A program made the position numbers and the translations under genes. A stretch of DNA of 64,000 bases from an uncultured Bacilli bacterium (GTDB lineage: Bacteria; Bacillota_I; Bacilli_A; RF39; UBA660): NCBI GenBank assembly GCA_934085565.1, contig CAKOHG010000001.1:1-64000 (forward strand), read 5' to 3'. Position 1 is the stretch's first letter; every line of letters begins with the position of its first letter. The notes under the pieces are model-generated. The model saw only the letters and a program-made list of their open reading frames with translations. It did not search any database and was not told the DNA's origin. Of the stretch, positions 1-9,101 are shown piece by piece.

Positions 1-336
1 ATTCAGAAATTCAAGTATTTAATTATGCTTGATTTAAATGAAGAAGACTTGGCAAAATTGTCAAATGATAGAAAGGTGATCAAATTTATGAACGAAGTTA
101 AGAAAGTAAATGAAGACCCAGAATTCTTTAGTTATATGACCAAAGAAGAAGATGAAGAAAAGTGTCATAATACTGAGCTTAAAGAAGCCATGGACACTGG
201 TATTGATATTGGTAAAAAAGAGGCATATGAGAATATGGCTAAGGAAATGTTAAAAAGAAATGTATCTATAGAAGATATTATGGTGATATCAAAGTTATCT
301 GAAGAAGAAATTTTAAAACTTAAAAATAATATGTAA
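1..336 (+). pseudogene. C-terminal part of a PD-(D/E)XK nuclease family transposase (partial, 5' end outside window)
   Basis: The reading frame is open from base 1, so the gene starts upstream of the window; the ATG at 25 is internal. The visible part has the usual tail of Rpn/PDDEXK_2 'transposases': a helical segment (residues MLDLNEEDLAKL from the ATG), an acidic KEEDEEK stretch, the hinge GIDIGKKE, and a short closing helix pair ending KLSEEEILKLKNNM. The nuclease core is not in view. The next frame (340-657) repeats the same segment, so the 3' end has been duplicated. It may be the end of an intact gene or of a decayed one; the window cannot tell. Confidence 0.6.
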
Positions 337-339
337 AAT

Positions 340-657
340 ATGCTTGATTTAAATGAGGAAGATTTGGAAAAGCTACCAAGTGATAGAAAGGTAATGAAAT
401 TTATGAACGAAGTTAAGAAAGAAAATGAAGACCCAGAATTTTTTAGTTATATGACCAAAGAAGAAGATGAAGAAAAATGCCATAATACTGAACTTAAAGA
501 AGCAAATGAAGCTGGTTTAACAGCTGGTATTGATATTGGTAAAAAAGAAAGAAATGTTGAAGTCGCTAAAATAATGCTAAAAAAACACATTCCAATGAAA
601 GACATTATAGAAATTACAGAATTAACAGAAGAAGAAATTAAAAAGATAACTGCATGA
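340..657 (+). pseudogene. Duplicated C-terminal fragment of the same PD-(D/E)XK transposase family
   Basis: This 105-codon frame starts four bases after the stop of the preceding fragment and repeats its sequence. From MLDLNEED through ELKEA the two differ at only a handful of positions; they then diverge after GIDIGKKE. No Shine-Dalgarno (SD) sequence precedes the ATG at 340, and the nuclease domain is absent. It is therefore a fragment, not a functional enzyme. A partial tandem duplication or recombination between two family members explains it. An intrinsic terminator follows at 669. Confidence 0.6.
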
Positions 658-668
658 GTAGCTTGATT

Positions 669-705
669 AGGAATAAATAATATAAAAATTTATTCCTTTT
701 TTATT
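669..705 (+). terminator. Intrinsic terminator after the transposase fragments
   Basis: A perfect 10-bp stem (AGGAATAAAT at 669-678 with ATTTATTCCT at 688-697) and a 9-nt loop are followed by a T-rich tract. Confidence 0.8.
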
Positions 706-709
706 TTCC

Positions 710-738
710 TTGTAAAAAGAGAAGGGGTTTGTTAAAAT
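710..738 (+). promoter_or_regulatory. Sigma-A promoter for the DUF308-like/cls genes
   Basis: -35 TTGTAA (710-715), 17-nt spacer, -10 TAAAAT (733-738), with an extended -10 TG at 730-731. It lies just after the terminator and drives 814 and the overlapping cls. Confidence 0.65.
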
Positions 739-762
739 CAATTTAAGAAGGAATGTGGTAAG

Positions 763-801
763 ATGTATTTAGAAGATAAAGAAGTATTAAAAAGTATTTA
801 A
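763..801 (+). CDS. Possible 12-codon leader peptide
   Basis: A very short frame (MYLEDKEVLKSI) sits between the promoter and the 814 gene, with AAGGA about 9 nt upstream. It ends 12 bases before the next ATG. It could be a translated leader, or chance. Only the short frame and the SD-like match support it. Confidence 0.25.
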   Translation: MYLEDKEVLKSI

Positions 802-813
802 AAGGGTGCTACT

Positions 814-1338
814 ATGAATTTAATTGCTCCTCTTTTACTTATTGTTTTTGCTCTTGTATTGTTTCAAAATCCAGATAATTTTATATCTGTAGCTGTTAGT
901 ATTTTTGGTTATGGAGCTATCTTTGTAGGCGTTATTAATTCTTTATTATATTTTAGACTAAAAGGTGAAGAGAAAGTTTACTCAAAAAAACTTACTAATG
1001 CTTTACTCATGATTTCTTTTGGAATAACAAGTTTCTTTCAAAATGCTTTATTTAGTCAAATTATTTGTGTTTTATTAGGTGCCTATATTATTTATCAAAA
1101 TGCAAGTCAATTAACAATATCTTTAATTATAAAAGATTATCAAAGTAAAGTGTGGCCTTATTTATTTGTGATGGCGCTTGTTGATATTATTTTAGGAATT
1201 GTAATTGTTATTAATCCTTTTCCAAGTAGTGAGTTAAATCTTTATTTGGCAAGTTTAATTGTCATTAGTGAGTTTCTTGTTTTTATGCAAAATGTTTTAA
1301 TTTTGTTTGGAGTTAAAAATGACCAAAAAGATAAGTAA
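814..1338 (+). CDS. DUF308/HdeD-like integral membrane protein
   Basis: A 174-residue protein of almost continuous hydrophobic segments, about six transmembrane helices arranged as three pairs. The first begins at residue 2 (LIAPLLLIVFALVLFQNP) and the last ends near residue 165. The 'membrane pair + NP turn' pattern (FQNPDNF, INPFPSS) resembles the DUF308/HdeD family, whose function in Firmicutes is not established. The ATG follows GGGTG. The last 20 bases overlap the start of cls, so the two are co-transcribed from 710. That pairing suggests a membrane or envelope role, which is inference. Confidence 0.6.
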   Translation: MNLIAPLLLIVFALVLFQNPDNFISVAVSIFGYGAIFVGVINSLLYFRLKGEEKVYSKKLTNALLMISFGITSFFQNALFSQIICVLLGAYIIYQNASQLTISLIIKDYQSKVWPYLFVMALVDIILGIVIVINPFPSSELNLYLASLIVISEFLVFMQNVLILFGVKNDQKDK

Positions 1339-2872
1339 AGTAATTACATTTCCATTTAAGTTATTATTTAGCAGGGCAACTCTTGCCTTTATCTCTGTTC
1401 TTGTGCAGTTAGGAATCATTTTTCTTGTTTATCTTTTCTTTAAAGATTACTTTGTTTTTTTGGTTGGTGGAATGACTGTGTTTTCGCTCATTTTAGTTGT
1501 TTTCATCATCAACTCTCGTATGGCAAGTGAATTTAAAACCTCATGGATTATTTTAGTTTTAGCTTTACCCGGTATTGGGGCTTTTTTCTATTTGTTTTGT
1601 AAATCAGAAGTGACTGTAAAATCTTTAAAAAGACGTCTCGATTTTTTTAAGATGGAAAACTATAAGTACTTAAGTCAAAATGAAACGGTTATGAGTGATC
1701 TCGAAAAGAAGAATAAATCTTTATATTTGCATATGAACTATCTTTATAAAGAAGGACATAATCCTACTTATTATAATACGGACGCTACTTACTTTTCTTG
1801 TGGAGAAGAGTTTTATCCAGATTTATTAAAAGAACTTCAAAAAGCCCAAAAATTTATTTTTTTAGAGTTCTTTATTATTGCTAATGATGAGATGTGGCAA
1901 GGTATTTTAGATATTTTAAAAAAGAAAGCAAAAGAAGGTGTAGAAGTAAGAGTCTTATATGACGGCACTTGTAGCTTTATGCTTCTTCCTAAAAATTATC
2001 CAGAAATATTAAAAGAATATGGTATTAAATGTGAAATATTTTCACCTGTCGTCCCATTAGTTTCTACTCATTACAATAATCGCGACCATCGTAAAATTAT
2101 CGTGATTGATGGAGACATTGCTTATACAGGTGGTATTAATCTAGCGAATGAATACATTAATAAAATCAAACGTTTTGGCTACTGGAAAGATAATATGTTG
2201 AAAGTAAAAGGCTCAGTTGTTAACAGTTTGACAGTTTTATTTTTAGAATCTTGGAACTTAATGAACTTTACTAAAAGAGAAGATTATACTCCTTATATCA
2301 AAAGACATATGACAAAAAAACAGGATGGTTTTATTAATTTCTATGGAGTATCGCCAACAAATGTCGTGGGTACGGGTAAAATGAGTTATCTTTACTTAAT
2401 TCAAACCGCTGTGAAAACATTAGATATTGCAATGCCTTATTTTATTGTAGATAATGAGATTATTGGCTCACTTATTTATGCTTCTAAAAAGGGTGTAAAA
2501 GTAAGAATTATTTTACCAGGAATTCCTGATAAGAAATTAATAAATTATGTAGCTAAAACTTATTACAAAGAACTCATTAAAGAAAATATTCAAATTTACG
2601 AATATAAAGATGGTTTTACGCATTTAAAAATGATGATAAAAGATGGTACAGAAGCGATTGTAGGTACCGTTAATTTAGATTATCGCAGTTTATATCTTCA
2701 TTTTGAAGATGCTATTTTAATGTATAAGACAAAAGCTATTATTAAAATGAACGAAGATTATCATGATATGATAGAAAAATCTCATTTAGTTTCTTTAGAA
2801 GAATGTAAAAATTATTCCAAAGTGAAGTTATTAATTGGCCAAATTTTAAGGATTTTCGGTCCACTTTTGTGA
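1319..2872 (+). CDS. cls: Cardiolipin synthase (phospholipase D family)
   Basis: Makes cardiolipin from two phosphatidylglycerol molecules at the cytoplasmic membrane. Two N-terminal transmembrane helices (about residues 12-60) are followed by two PLD domains. Each has an HxK(x4)D motif: H257-R-K259...D264 followed by GG, and H435-L-K437...D442. The length (517 aa) fits bacterial Cls. I chose ATG 1319 because GGAG lies about 7 nt upstream; an in-frame TTG at 1307 has no SD. It overlaps the 814 gene by 20 bases. No operator is visible between them. Confidence 0.93.
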   Translation: MTKKISKVITFPFKLLFSRATLAFISVLVQLGIIFLVYLFFKDYFVFLVGGMTVFSLILVVFIINSRMASEFKTSWIILVLALPGIGAFFYLFCKSEVTVKSLKRRLDFFKMENYKYLSQNETVMSDLEKKNKSLYLHMNYLYKEGHNPTYYNTDATYFSCGEEFYPDLLKELQKAQKFIFLEFFIIANDEMWQGILDILKKKAKEGVEVRVLYDGTCSFMLLPKNYPEILKEYGIKCEIFSPVVPLVSTHYNNRDHRKIIVIDGDIAYTGGINLANEYINKIKRFGYWKDNMLKVKGSVVNSLTVLFLESWNLMNFTKREDYTPYIKRHMTKKQDGFINFYGVSPTNVVGTGKMSYLYLIQTAVKTLDIAMPYFIVDNEIIGSLIYASKKGVKVRIILPGIPDKKLINYVAKTYYKELIKENIQIYEYKDGFTHLKMMIKDGTEAIVGTVNLDYRSLYLHFEDAILMYKTKAIIKMNEDYHDMIEKSHLVSLEECKNYSKVKLLIGQILRIFGPLL

Positions 2873-2906
2873 TAAGATAGAAGAAAGAAAAGAAAGGGGT
2901 ACATTC

Positions 2907-3803
2907 ATGTTACCAAAAAAGAAAAAAAATGGTGGTTTTATTGCGACTTCTTTAATTTATTCCTTTTTTTTAGTATTTGCTCTTTTGATGGCCGCTATTT
3001 TAGCCACGGCTTCCGAAAATAGAATTCTAGTTAATGCAATAAAAAAAGATATTTACGATAATTTAGAAGAAAAGAGTGCTTATTTGGTTTCAAGCTTGCA
3101 AAATAAAACATATACGGTGGGGGAAAGCGTAAGTTTTGCTAGAGAAGATTGGCTGGTAGTAAAAGATAATGGCTCTACTGTCACTTTGATTATGACGCGT
3201 GGTCTTACTGTTCAAGAAATGGTAAATACGGTCGGAAGAATGGGAACTACCAAAAATGAATATTATGGAACTTGTGATGCCACTCAAGATGGAAAAATGC
3301 AAAGTAAGTGCTTAGTAAGAACGTGCCGAAGTGTAACTTCAAATAGTACATTTGGGCAAGAATATTGCTATTTTTATAACAATAATATTTATCGTATGCC
3401 TTCTTTTTTACCAACTACAGCAGAAATAAATAATCAAAACTATGGTCAAACGATTACATCTAAAGCTTTGTTAGATTGGTTTTCCAATCATACGGGTTTA
3501 CAAACCGTTTTAAAAAAAGAAAAATTAGTAGCTCAAACCTTTACTACGAATAACGGTAGTATTCGTTATCCTAAGACTTATACCAATAGTAGTAATGAAA
3601 GAATTACTCAAGAAATTTATGTGCGTTTTTTAAAACAAGATGAAATAGGCTCTTTTGTTAGTAAACTTCCAAGACCTTTTCATTTACTTAATATTATTGA
3701 TGCCAAAAATTCTTCGGTTTGTAATGTATCGAATGCTTATCAAAGTGTGTCTGTCACGACACCTGCATACATCTTGCCAGTTATCGAAGTCAAAAAAGGT
3801 TAA
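2907..3803 (+). CDS. Prepilin-like membrane-anchored surface protein
   Basis: A 298-residue protein. A positive N-terminus (KKKKNGG) is followed by a hydrophobic helix (FIATSLIYSFFLVFALLMAA) that looks like a type IV prepilin leader; the usual Glu at +5 is absent. The ectodomain begins around residue 70 and contains DWLVVKDNGSTVTLIMTRGL, several Cys residues (CDATQDG, CLVRTC, YCYF) and a closing YILPVIEVKKG. That layout matches, in abbreviated form, the WRIIRIN...RPVINI proteins at 52.5, 53.9 and 58.0 kb. No pilus assembly genes are in the window. SD AAAGGGG precedes the ATG. Function unknown. Confidence 0.5.
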   Translation: MLPKKKKNGGFIATSLIYSFFLVFALLMAAILATASENRILVNAIKKDIYDNLEEKSAYLVSSLQNKTYTVGESVSFAREDWLVVKDNGSTVTLIMTRGLTVQEMVNTVGRMGTTKNEYYGTCDATQDGKMQSKCLVRTCRSVTSNSTFGQEYCYFYNNNIYRMPSFLPTTAEINNQNYGQTITSKALLDWFSNHTGLQTVLKKEKLVAQTFTTNNGSIRYPKTYTNSSNERITQEIYVRFLKQDEIGSFVSKLPRPFHLLNIIDAKNSSVCNVSNAYQSVSVTTPAYILPVIEVKKG

Positions 3804-3823
3804 TTTTTAAAGAAGGTGAAAAA

Positions 3824-5554
3824 ATGCAAAGAAAAATAAGGAAGTTTAGTTTCATTATTTTGTTACTTATTCTACCATTAAATGTTTATGCCTTAGAAAG
3901 ATTGGACGTTTCTAATTTTTTAGTAGATGTCACTTTAAGAGAAGATGGCAGCATGCATGTCAAAGAATTAATTGAAGTAATGGGTAGTTTCTCTAGTTTT
4001 TCTAGACGACTAACTTATAAAAATGCTTCTTTAGAAACACATGAACCACCTCTTTTAACAAAAGATGCCATTTATAATGGCACGGGTCTTGAAAATATTT
4101 CTTTAGGTTATTTGTCACTTGATGATGAAATTACTTTTGATACCTTTAATAAAGATTTTACTAAATTTACGAAAGCTTATTATAAAGAAGATGCCAAAGA
4201 AAAAGATTATGTGGAATCGAGTATTCAAGATGGTAAAGATCTAACTCTTTATTATACAAATGAGGAGGGGGATGTCGCTTTTTTAATCGAGTATGATATT
4301 TACGATGTGGTAGTAAAACACTTAGATTGTGAAGAATTTTATTGGTCCTTCTTAAGAAATAATTTTGATAAAGATATTCCTAGCTTTTCACTTCGCTTTC
4401 ATTTTCCTAACCGCTTAAATACCGAGACCTTTAAAAGCTTTTTACATGGAGATATTACAAGCAAAACAATTATTTTAGATACAAAAACCATTCAAACTAA
4501 TTTTAATAAACTTAAGAAAAATACAGAAGTATCTGTTCGTTTCCTTTTTGATGAAGATGTTGTTTTAGCAGTATCCAGTGACAAACAAAGTGGCTTAAAT
4601 GCCTATCAAAATATTATTTTATTAGAAGACGAACAATTACAAATAGATAAACAAAAAGAAGAACAAACAAAATTAATTACCAACGTTATTACGAATTTTT
4701 GTAAAGTTTTCCTTGTGGTATTATTTAGTTTTTGGGGCTTATTTTTACTTAGATTTCGCCGTAAAAATGCGAAGAGTGAAAAAAAAGAAGGACTTTCTTA
4801 TCCTATCGCAATTTTAAGTGATTTTTATTTTGATGGTAATCATAAAAGTGCCTTTTGTCTTTCCGTATTAGAACTTTTTCAAAAGGGAAAAATTACTTAT
4901 AGTAGAGATACTTTAACTTTGAAAAATAAAGAAGATTTAAATTATACTGAAGAAATGATTCTTGATTTTCTTTTTGAAAAAGTAGGAAAAGACAATAAAC
5001 TTTCGTTAAAAGAATGGCACAAATATTTGACAAATAATGAAACAGCCTATCGTTTTAAGAAATTTTATAATTCGTGGCGTTTATGTGTTATCAAAGAAAC
5101 CGAAAAATGTGGCTTTTATGAAAAGAATGGTCTAGAAATTATTACAAGTATTTTTGCCTTACTTATCATTTTATTTGTTTTATTTGCTAGCATTTATTTT
5201 AAAGTAACTCTTGCTTTACCTTGGATATCTTTTTTAATCACAGTTTGCTTTGTTTTTTATGCTTTTACCATTCGTCATAAAAGCATGGAAGGTAAAAGAG
5301 TCATGAAAGAAATTCAAAAGATAAGAAATAATTTGGAGAGTGATTTAGAAAATATAGATAAATCATCTTATCCTTACCTTTACTTATATAGTTACTTTTG
5401 GAATGAAAATGAAGAAATTTTTGAAAAAATGTCATTTTTTCTAAATGATAAAAAAATATTAAAAAGAACAGAGTTAGAAACTTTAAAAAAGATGTATCAA
5501 CTTGGTAAAAAAATGCAATATGATTTTTTACTTAATAGTGAAATTACGGAGTGA
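3824..5554 (+). CDS. DUF2207 domain membrane protein
   Basis: A 576-residue protein. It has a signal peptide or first helix (residues 8-23, ending VYA), an extracytoplasmic domain of about 230 residues starting ERLDVSNFLVDVTLREDGSMHVKE, a transmembrane helix at about 290-310, a cytoplasmic part, and two more helices near 440-490. The start of the ectodomain and this topology are typical of DUF2207 (YciQ-like) proteins, whose role is unknown. AAGGTGA precedes the ATG. It is 20 bases after the prepilin-like gene and its stop overlaps the next gene's upstream GTG, so all three may be one transcript. Confidence 0.75.
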   Translation: MQRKIRKFSFIILLLILPLNVYALERLDVSNFLVDVTLREDGSMHVKELIEVMGSFSSFSRRLTYKNASLETHEPPLLTKDAIYNGTGLENISLGYLSLDDEITFDTFNKDFTKFTKAYYKEDAKEKDYVESSIQDGKDLTLYYTNEEGDVAFLIEYDIYDVVVKHLDCEEFYWSFLRNNFDKDIPSFSLRFHFPNRLNTETFKSFLHGDITSKTIILDTKTIQTNFNKLKKNTEVSVRFLFDEDVVLAVSSDKQSGLNAYQNIILLEDEQLQIDKQKEEQTKLITNVITNFCKVFLVVLFSFWGLFLLRFRRKNAKSEKKEGLSYPIAILSDFYFDGNHKSAFCLSVLELFQKGKITYSRDTLTLKNKEDLNYTEEMILDFLFEKVGKDNKLSLKEWHKYLTNNETAYRFKKFYNSWRLCVIKETEKCGFYEKNGLEIITSIFALLIILFVLFASIYFKVTLALPWISFLITVCFVFYAFTIRHKSMEGKRVMKEIQKIRNNLESDLENIDKSSYPYLYLYSYFWNENEEIFEKMSFFLNDKKILKRTELETLKKMYQLGKKMQYDFLLNSEITE

Positions 5555-5562
5555 AACATAAC

Positions 5563-6192
5563 ATGAAAATAGTAATAGATAATGAGGAAATTGAGCTAGT
5601 GGTTCATTATAAAAATAATAAAAATTTATATATCAGAGCTCGTGATGAAAAAACTTTAGAGGTTACTTGTAATCCATTTATGACAACTAAAAAAATCATG
5701 AAAGTTATCGAAGAAAATGAATCTAAAATTATAAGCATGTTGAAGCAAAAAGAAAAAGAAGTTTTGAAAGAAAAAGATTTTTGGTATTTAGGCAAGCCTT
5801 ATCAAATTGTTTACGAAAGTGTTTCTCATCCTTATTTTGAATCTGAAAAAATTCATGTGAAAAATGAACAAGTCTTGCAAAAGTTTTATAATTCTGAAAC
5901 TGAAAGAGTTTTTAAAAGTGAAGTAGAACGTATTTTACCTTTCTTTAAAAACATTCCTTTTTTTACTTTAAAGATAAGAAAAATGAAAACCAGATGGGGT
6001 GTGAATAACTTAACCCAAAAAACAATTACTTTAAATAGTGAACTATTAAAAAAAGATTTAGATTTACTAGATTATGTCATTATCCATGAGCTTTGTCATT
6101 TTTATGAAGCTAATCATAGTGCTAATTTTTGGCGGTACGTGGAAGAATATTATCCTCATTATAAAGAGGCAAGAAGGAGATTAAAAGAATGA
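5563..6192 (+). CDS. YgjP/M48-like zinc metallopeptidase
   Basis: About 209 residues. The C-terminal part carries the family signature: MKTRWGVNN, then VIIHELCHFYEANHSANFW with the zinc-binding HELCH, and the closing HYKEARRRLK. This is the YgjP (DUF45) family, often a partner of restriction or tRNA-modification genes but without an assigned substrate. A GTG at 5551 is in frame, but GGAG at 5548-5551 would overlap it, so I prefer ATG 5563. It overlaps the stop of the next gene's upstream region by 4 bases (ATGA-type), making an operon with 6189-9074. Confidence 0.85.
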   Translation: MKIVIDNEEIELVVHYKNNKNLYIRARDEKTLEVTCNPFMTTKKIMKVIEENESKIISMLKQKEKEVLKEKDFWYLGKPYQIVYESVSHPYFESEKIHVKNEQVLQKFYNSETERVFKSEVERILPFFKNIPFFTLKIRKMKTRWGVNNLTQKTITLNSELLKKDLDLLDYVIIHELCHFYEANHSANFWRYVEEYYPHYKEARRRLKE

Positions 6193-6905
6193 ATATTACA
6201 TCTTTACAAAATGAAAAAGTAAAATATTGGTTAAAATTAAAAGACAAAAAATTTCGGGATGCCGAGGGAGTTTATCTTGTTGAAGGAGCCCACTTAGTCG
6301 AGGAAGCTTTAAAAAATAATATCGTTAGAGAAATTATATCTTCTAAAGAAAGTACTTTTAGTCCTCATTACGTCGTGACAAAAGAAATTTTAAAAAAATT
6401 ATCTTCGCAAGTAACACCAGATGAAATTTTTGCGGTTGTTTATAAAAATAAAGAACACGAAGTAAATGGTCCTTTAATTATTTTAGATGGGTTACAAGAC
6501 CCGGGTAATTTAGGTACGATTATAAGAAGTGCTTCGGCTTTTTCATTTGATACCATTTGTCTTAGCCTAGACACGGTGGATTTATATAATGAGAAAGTAA
6601 TAAGAAGTACGGAAGGTATGCATTTTACTAAAAATATTATTAGAAAAGATTTACAAGAATTTATTCCTTATTTAAAGAAGTGTGGTTATTGTATTTATAC
6701 AACGGATGTTACGAAAGGAAAAGAATTAAAAGAAATGACATTTCCTTTAAAAAGTGCTTTTATCATTGGTAACGAAGGACGTGGCGTAAAGGAAAGTATT
6801 GCCAAAGAAGCTACAGATTACTTACATATTAAAATGAATGAAAATTGTGAATCATTAAATGCTGGGGTATGCGCTTCTATTATTATGTACGAATTTAGGA
6901 GGTAA
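6189..6905 (+). CDS. TrmH/SpoU family RNA 2'-O-ribose methyltransferase
   Basis: A 238-residue SAM-dependent methyltransferase of the SPOUT class that acts on rRNA or tRNA. A substrate-binding N-domain (about 1-90) is followed by the three knot motifs: motif 1 LDGLQDPGNLGTIIRSA (99-115), motif 2 FIIGNEGRGV (190-199), motif 3 IKMNENCESLNAGVCASII (213-231). The family usually has V or I where this has N-A-G-V, which is a mild variation. The target is not predictable from sequence (RlmB-like or YsgA-like). Its ATG overlaps the preceding stop, with SD GGAG. Confidence 0.88.
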   Translation: MNITSLQNEKVKYWLKLKDKKFRDAEGVYLVEGAHLVEEALKNNIVREIISSKESTFSPHYVVTKEILKKLSSQVTPDEIFAVVYKNKEHEVNGPLIILDGLQDPGNLGTIIRSASAFSFDTICLSLDTVDLYNEKVIRSTEGMHFTKNIIRKDLQEFIPYLKKCGYCIYTTDVTKGKELKEMTFPLKSAFIIGNEGRGVKESIAKEATDYLHIKMNENCESLNAGVCASIIMYEFRR

Positions 6906-6908
6906 CAA

Positions 6909-7388
6909 ATGATTTATCTAGGATATACGACCATGACTCATGGGGTAAAAGGGGAGTTAAAATTTTACAGTGATTTTTCTTTAAAAGACCAAATTTTAAA
7001 AAAAGGTCAAATGGTTTACATAAATGGTGAGAAACACGAAATAAGTGCCGTTCGTCCTTTTAAACACTTTTATTTACTAGAATTAGATAATTTTAAAGAT
7101 ATTAACTTAGTAGAAGATTTTCGCAATAAGAAAGTTTACTTTCAAAAAGAAGAAAGTGCCTTATCAAGTAAAGATATTATCCCAGAAGAAATGGTAGGTT
7201 TTTCTATTTTAGAAAATGGGAAAGTACTTGGCAAGGTAGAAGAGATTATGTATAATAAGGTTGGTATTTTGCTAAGGGTAAAAGGGGTTAAAACTTTTTA
7301 TATTCCTTATCAAAAAGAATTTATTAAAGAAATTTCTCTAGAAGATAAAACGATTTATACCCAAAATGGGGAGGACTTGATAATATGA
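6909..7388 (+). CDS. rimM: Ribosome maturation factor RimM
   Basis: 159 residues. It binds S19 and helps 30S head assembly. The N-terminal RimM barrel opens YLGYTTMTHGVKGELKFYSDF (the usual 'I.K.HG.KGE.KV' signature). A PRC-barrel-like C-domain runs from about residue 95 (MVGFSILENGKVLGKVEEI) and ends in an FYIPYQKEFI strand. SD AGGAGG precedes the ATG. The stop overlaps the trmD start, the conserved rimM-trmD coupling. The rpsP and rplS neighbours common elsewhere are missing. Confidence 0.95.
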   Translation: MIYLGYTTMTHGVKGELKFYSDFSLKDQILKKGQMVYINGEKHEISAVRPFKHFYLLELDNFKDINLVEDFRNKKVYFQKEESALSSKDIIPEEMVGFSILENGKVLGKVEEIMYNKVGILLRVKGVKTFYIPYQKEFIKEISLEDKTIYTQNGEDLII

Positions 7389-8047
7389 AAATAGATATTC
7401 TCACTCTTTTTCCAAAGATGTTTGAAGGCTTTTTAGAAGAATCTATTATAAAAAGAGCACGAGAAAAAGGGCTTGTTGAAATTAATGTGATTGATTTTCG
7501 TAAGTTTTCTACATTACCTCATAACCAAGTAGATGATACGCCTTATGGGGGAGGTGGAGGAATGGTCTTACGTTGTGAACCTTTAATTGAAGCTATTTTG
7601 CATTATAAGACACCAGATAGTAAGGTCATTTTGATGTGTCCTCAAGGGGTACCTTTTAAAGAACAAAAAGCCATTTCTTTATCTAAAGAAAAACATTTAA
7701 TTTTAGTATGTGGTCATTATGAAGGCTTTGACGAACGAATTCGTTCTTTTGTCGATGAAGAAATATCTATTGGCGATTATGTCTTAACAGGTGGAGAATT
7801 AGCTAGCATGGTAGTAACGGATGCGGTAACAAGGCTTTTAAAGGGCGTTATTAAAGAATCATCTCATGAAAAAGATTCTTTTACTCAAAACTTGCTAGAT
7901 TATCCTACATACACAAAGCCATATGAATATAAAGGAATGAAAGTTCCTGATATTCTTTTATCCGGTGATCATAAAAAAATTGACGCCTGGCGAGAAGAGA
8001 TGGCTTTAGAAAACACCAAAAAAAGACGTAGTGACTTACTTGATTAG
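7385..8047 (+). CDS. trmD: tRNA (guanine-N1-)-methyltransferase TrmD
   Basis: 220 residues. It methylates G37 of tRNAs with GNN-type 36-37 context, preventing +1 frameshifts. SPOUT knot and catalytic motifs are all visible: KIDILTLFPKMFEGF at the N-terminus, DDTPYGGGGGMVLRCEP, CGHYEGFDERI, SIGDYVLTGGELA and the closing LLSGDHKKIDAWR. It is slightly shorter than the usual 240-250 aa at the C-terminus. It overlaps rimM by 4 bases. Confidence 0.97.
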   Translation: MKIDILTLFPKMFEGFLEESIIKRAREKGLVEINVIDFRKFSTLPHNQVDDTPYGGGGGMVLRCEPLIEAILHYKTPDSKVILMCPQGVPFKEQKAISLSKEKHLILVCGHYEGFDERIRSFVDEEISIGDYVLTGGELASMVVTDAVTRLLKGVIKESSHEKDSFTQNLLDYPTYTKPYEYKGMKVPDILLSGDHKKIDAWREEMALENTKKRRSDLLD

Positions 8048-8058
8048 GAGGGTTTAAA

Positions 8059-8508
8059 ATGGTTTCATATGAGTTAAATAAAACAAGAAAAAAAAGAAGA
8101 ACAAACCGTAAATTTAAATGGGAAGGAATGAAGTTTTCTTTTAATCTTCGTCCTCGACCTAATTTTATTGATGTGAAAGAAATATATATTTACGAACCAG
8201 AACTTAAGAAAAATGTTTTGAATGCTCAATTTAATCATGTTTTTAAACGCCTTTTTCAAATGGTCATGTATTTAGATGAAAATGCCACGGATGGTGAATT
8301 TGAACTAGCCATGAATGAACTATCTAAAACAAAACAAATATTAAAAGATAAGTATCTTCATGAGCTCGGTAATAAAGCTTATCGTAATTACTTAAATAAA
8401 ATTACTCTTTTAGAAGATGAAATTAGACAAAAAATAGTTTTACAACAAGAAGTTCAAGCAAGAATTTATGAAGAAGAATTGACAGAAAGGAAAGGGAAAA
8501 GTCGTTAG
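8059..8508 (+). CDS. Conserved-looking hypothetical protein in the trmD operon
   Basis: 149 residues, not recognised. It starts with a strongly basic stretch (KTRKKRRTNRKFKW, residues 8-21), then a beta-like segment (MKFSFNLRPRPNFIDVKEIYIYEP) and a long helical, charged C-terminal half (about 65-148). The basic N-terminus and position behind trmD would fit an RNA- or ribosome-associated protein; this is inference only. SD GGAGGG is 7 nt upstream and the stop overlaps the next GTG start, so it is clearly expressed with its neighbours. Confidence 0.6.
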   Translation: MVSYELNKTRKKRRTNRKFKWEGMKFSFNLRPRPNFIDVKEIYIYEPELKKNVLNAQFNHVFKRLFQMVMYLDENATDGEFELAMNELSKTKQILKDKYLHELGNKAYRNYLNKITLLEDEIRQKIVLQQEVQARIYEEELTERKGKSR

Positions 8509-9074
8509 TGAAAGTTTTTGATTTTGATAACACTATTTATAATGGTGAAAGTTCTTTTGATTTTGCCCTTTTTATGGTGAAAAAGAAAAAAAGTCTCATA
8601 AAATATTTGCCTAACTTTTTATATCTTTTAGTTTTATATAAGTTGTGTCTTTTATCACCTGAGGATTTTGTCAAACGTCTTGAAAAATTTATGGGTGTTT
8701 TTATGGAAAATAAGGAGTTTACTTTGCAGTGTATCAAAGAATTTTGGCTTTTAAATATCGAAAAACTTTATCCTCATATGTTAAAAAAAATTACGCCTAA
8801 TGATGTTATTTCAACGGCTTGTCCATCCTTTTTAATTGAAGAAATAAAAGATGTTTTAAATACAGACCATATTTTGGATACAAAAATAGATATTGAAACA
8901 GGTAAAATTACCATGCTTAATTTTCAAAAAAATAAAGTGGAAACTTTTAAAAAAGCTTTTCCTAAAGCAAAAGTAAAATCTTTTTATACCGATTCTTATA
9001 ATGATAAACCTTTCATGGAAATCTCAGAAAATGTATATCTTGTAAAAAAAGGTAAGTGTAAAAAAATAAAATAA
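8508..9074 (+). CDS. HAD superfamily phosphatase (HAD-IB, phosphoserine-phosphatase-like)
   Basis: 188 residues with a GTG start overlapping the preceding stop (TAGTG). Motif I is VFDFDNTIYNG (residues 3-13), with the nucleophile and acid/base Asp pair. Motif II is in ISTACPSFLIEEI. The last motif is FYTDSYNDKPFME, where the Asp residues bind Mg. A helical cap lies between. These features fit a small HAD-IB phosphatase; the substrate is not predictable. It is the last gene of the 5.6-9.1 kb operon and is followed by a strong terminator. Confidence 0.75.
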   Translation: MKVFDFDNTIYNGESSFDFALFMVKKKKSLIKYLPNFLYLLVLYKLCLLSPEDFVKRLEKFMGVFMENKEFTLQCIKEFWLLNIEKLYPHMLKKITPNDVISTACPSFLIEEIKDVLNTDHILDTKIDIETGKITMLNFQKNKVETFKKAFPKAKVKSFYTDSYNDKPFMEISENVYLVKKGKCKKIK

Positions 9075-9101
9075 TGACTATCTTTATCATCTTTTTCATA
9101 A

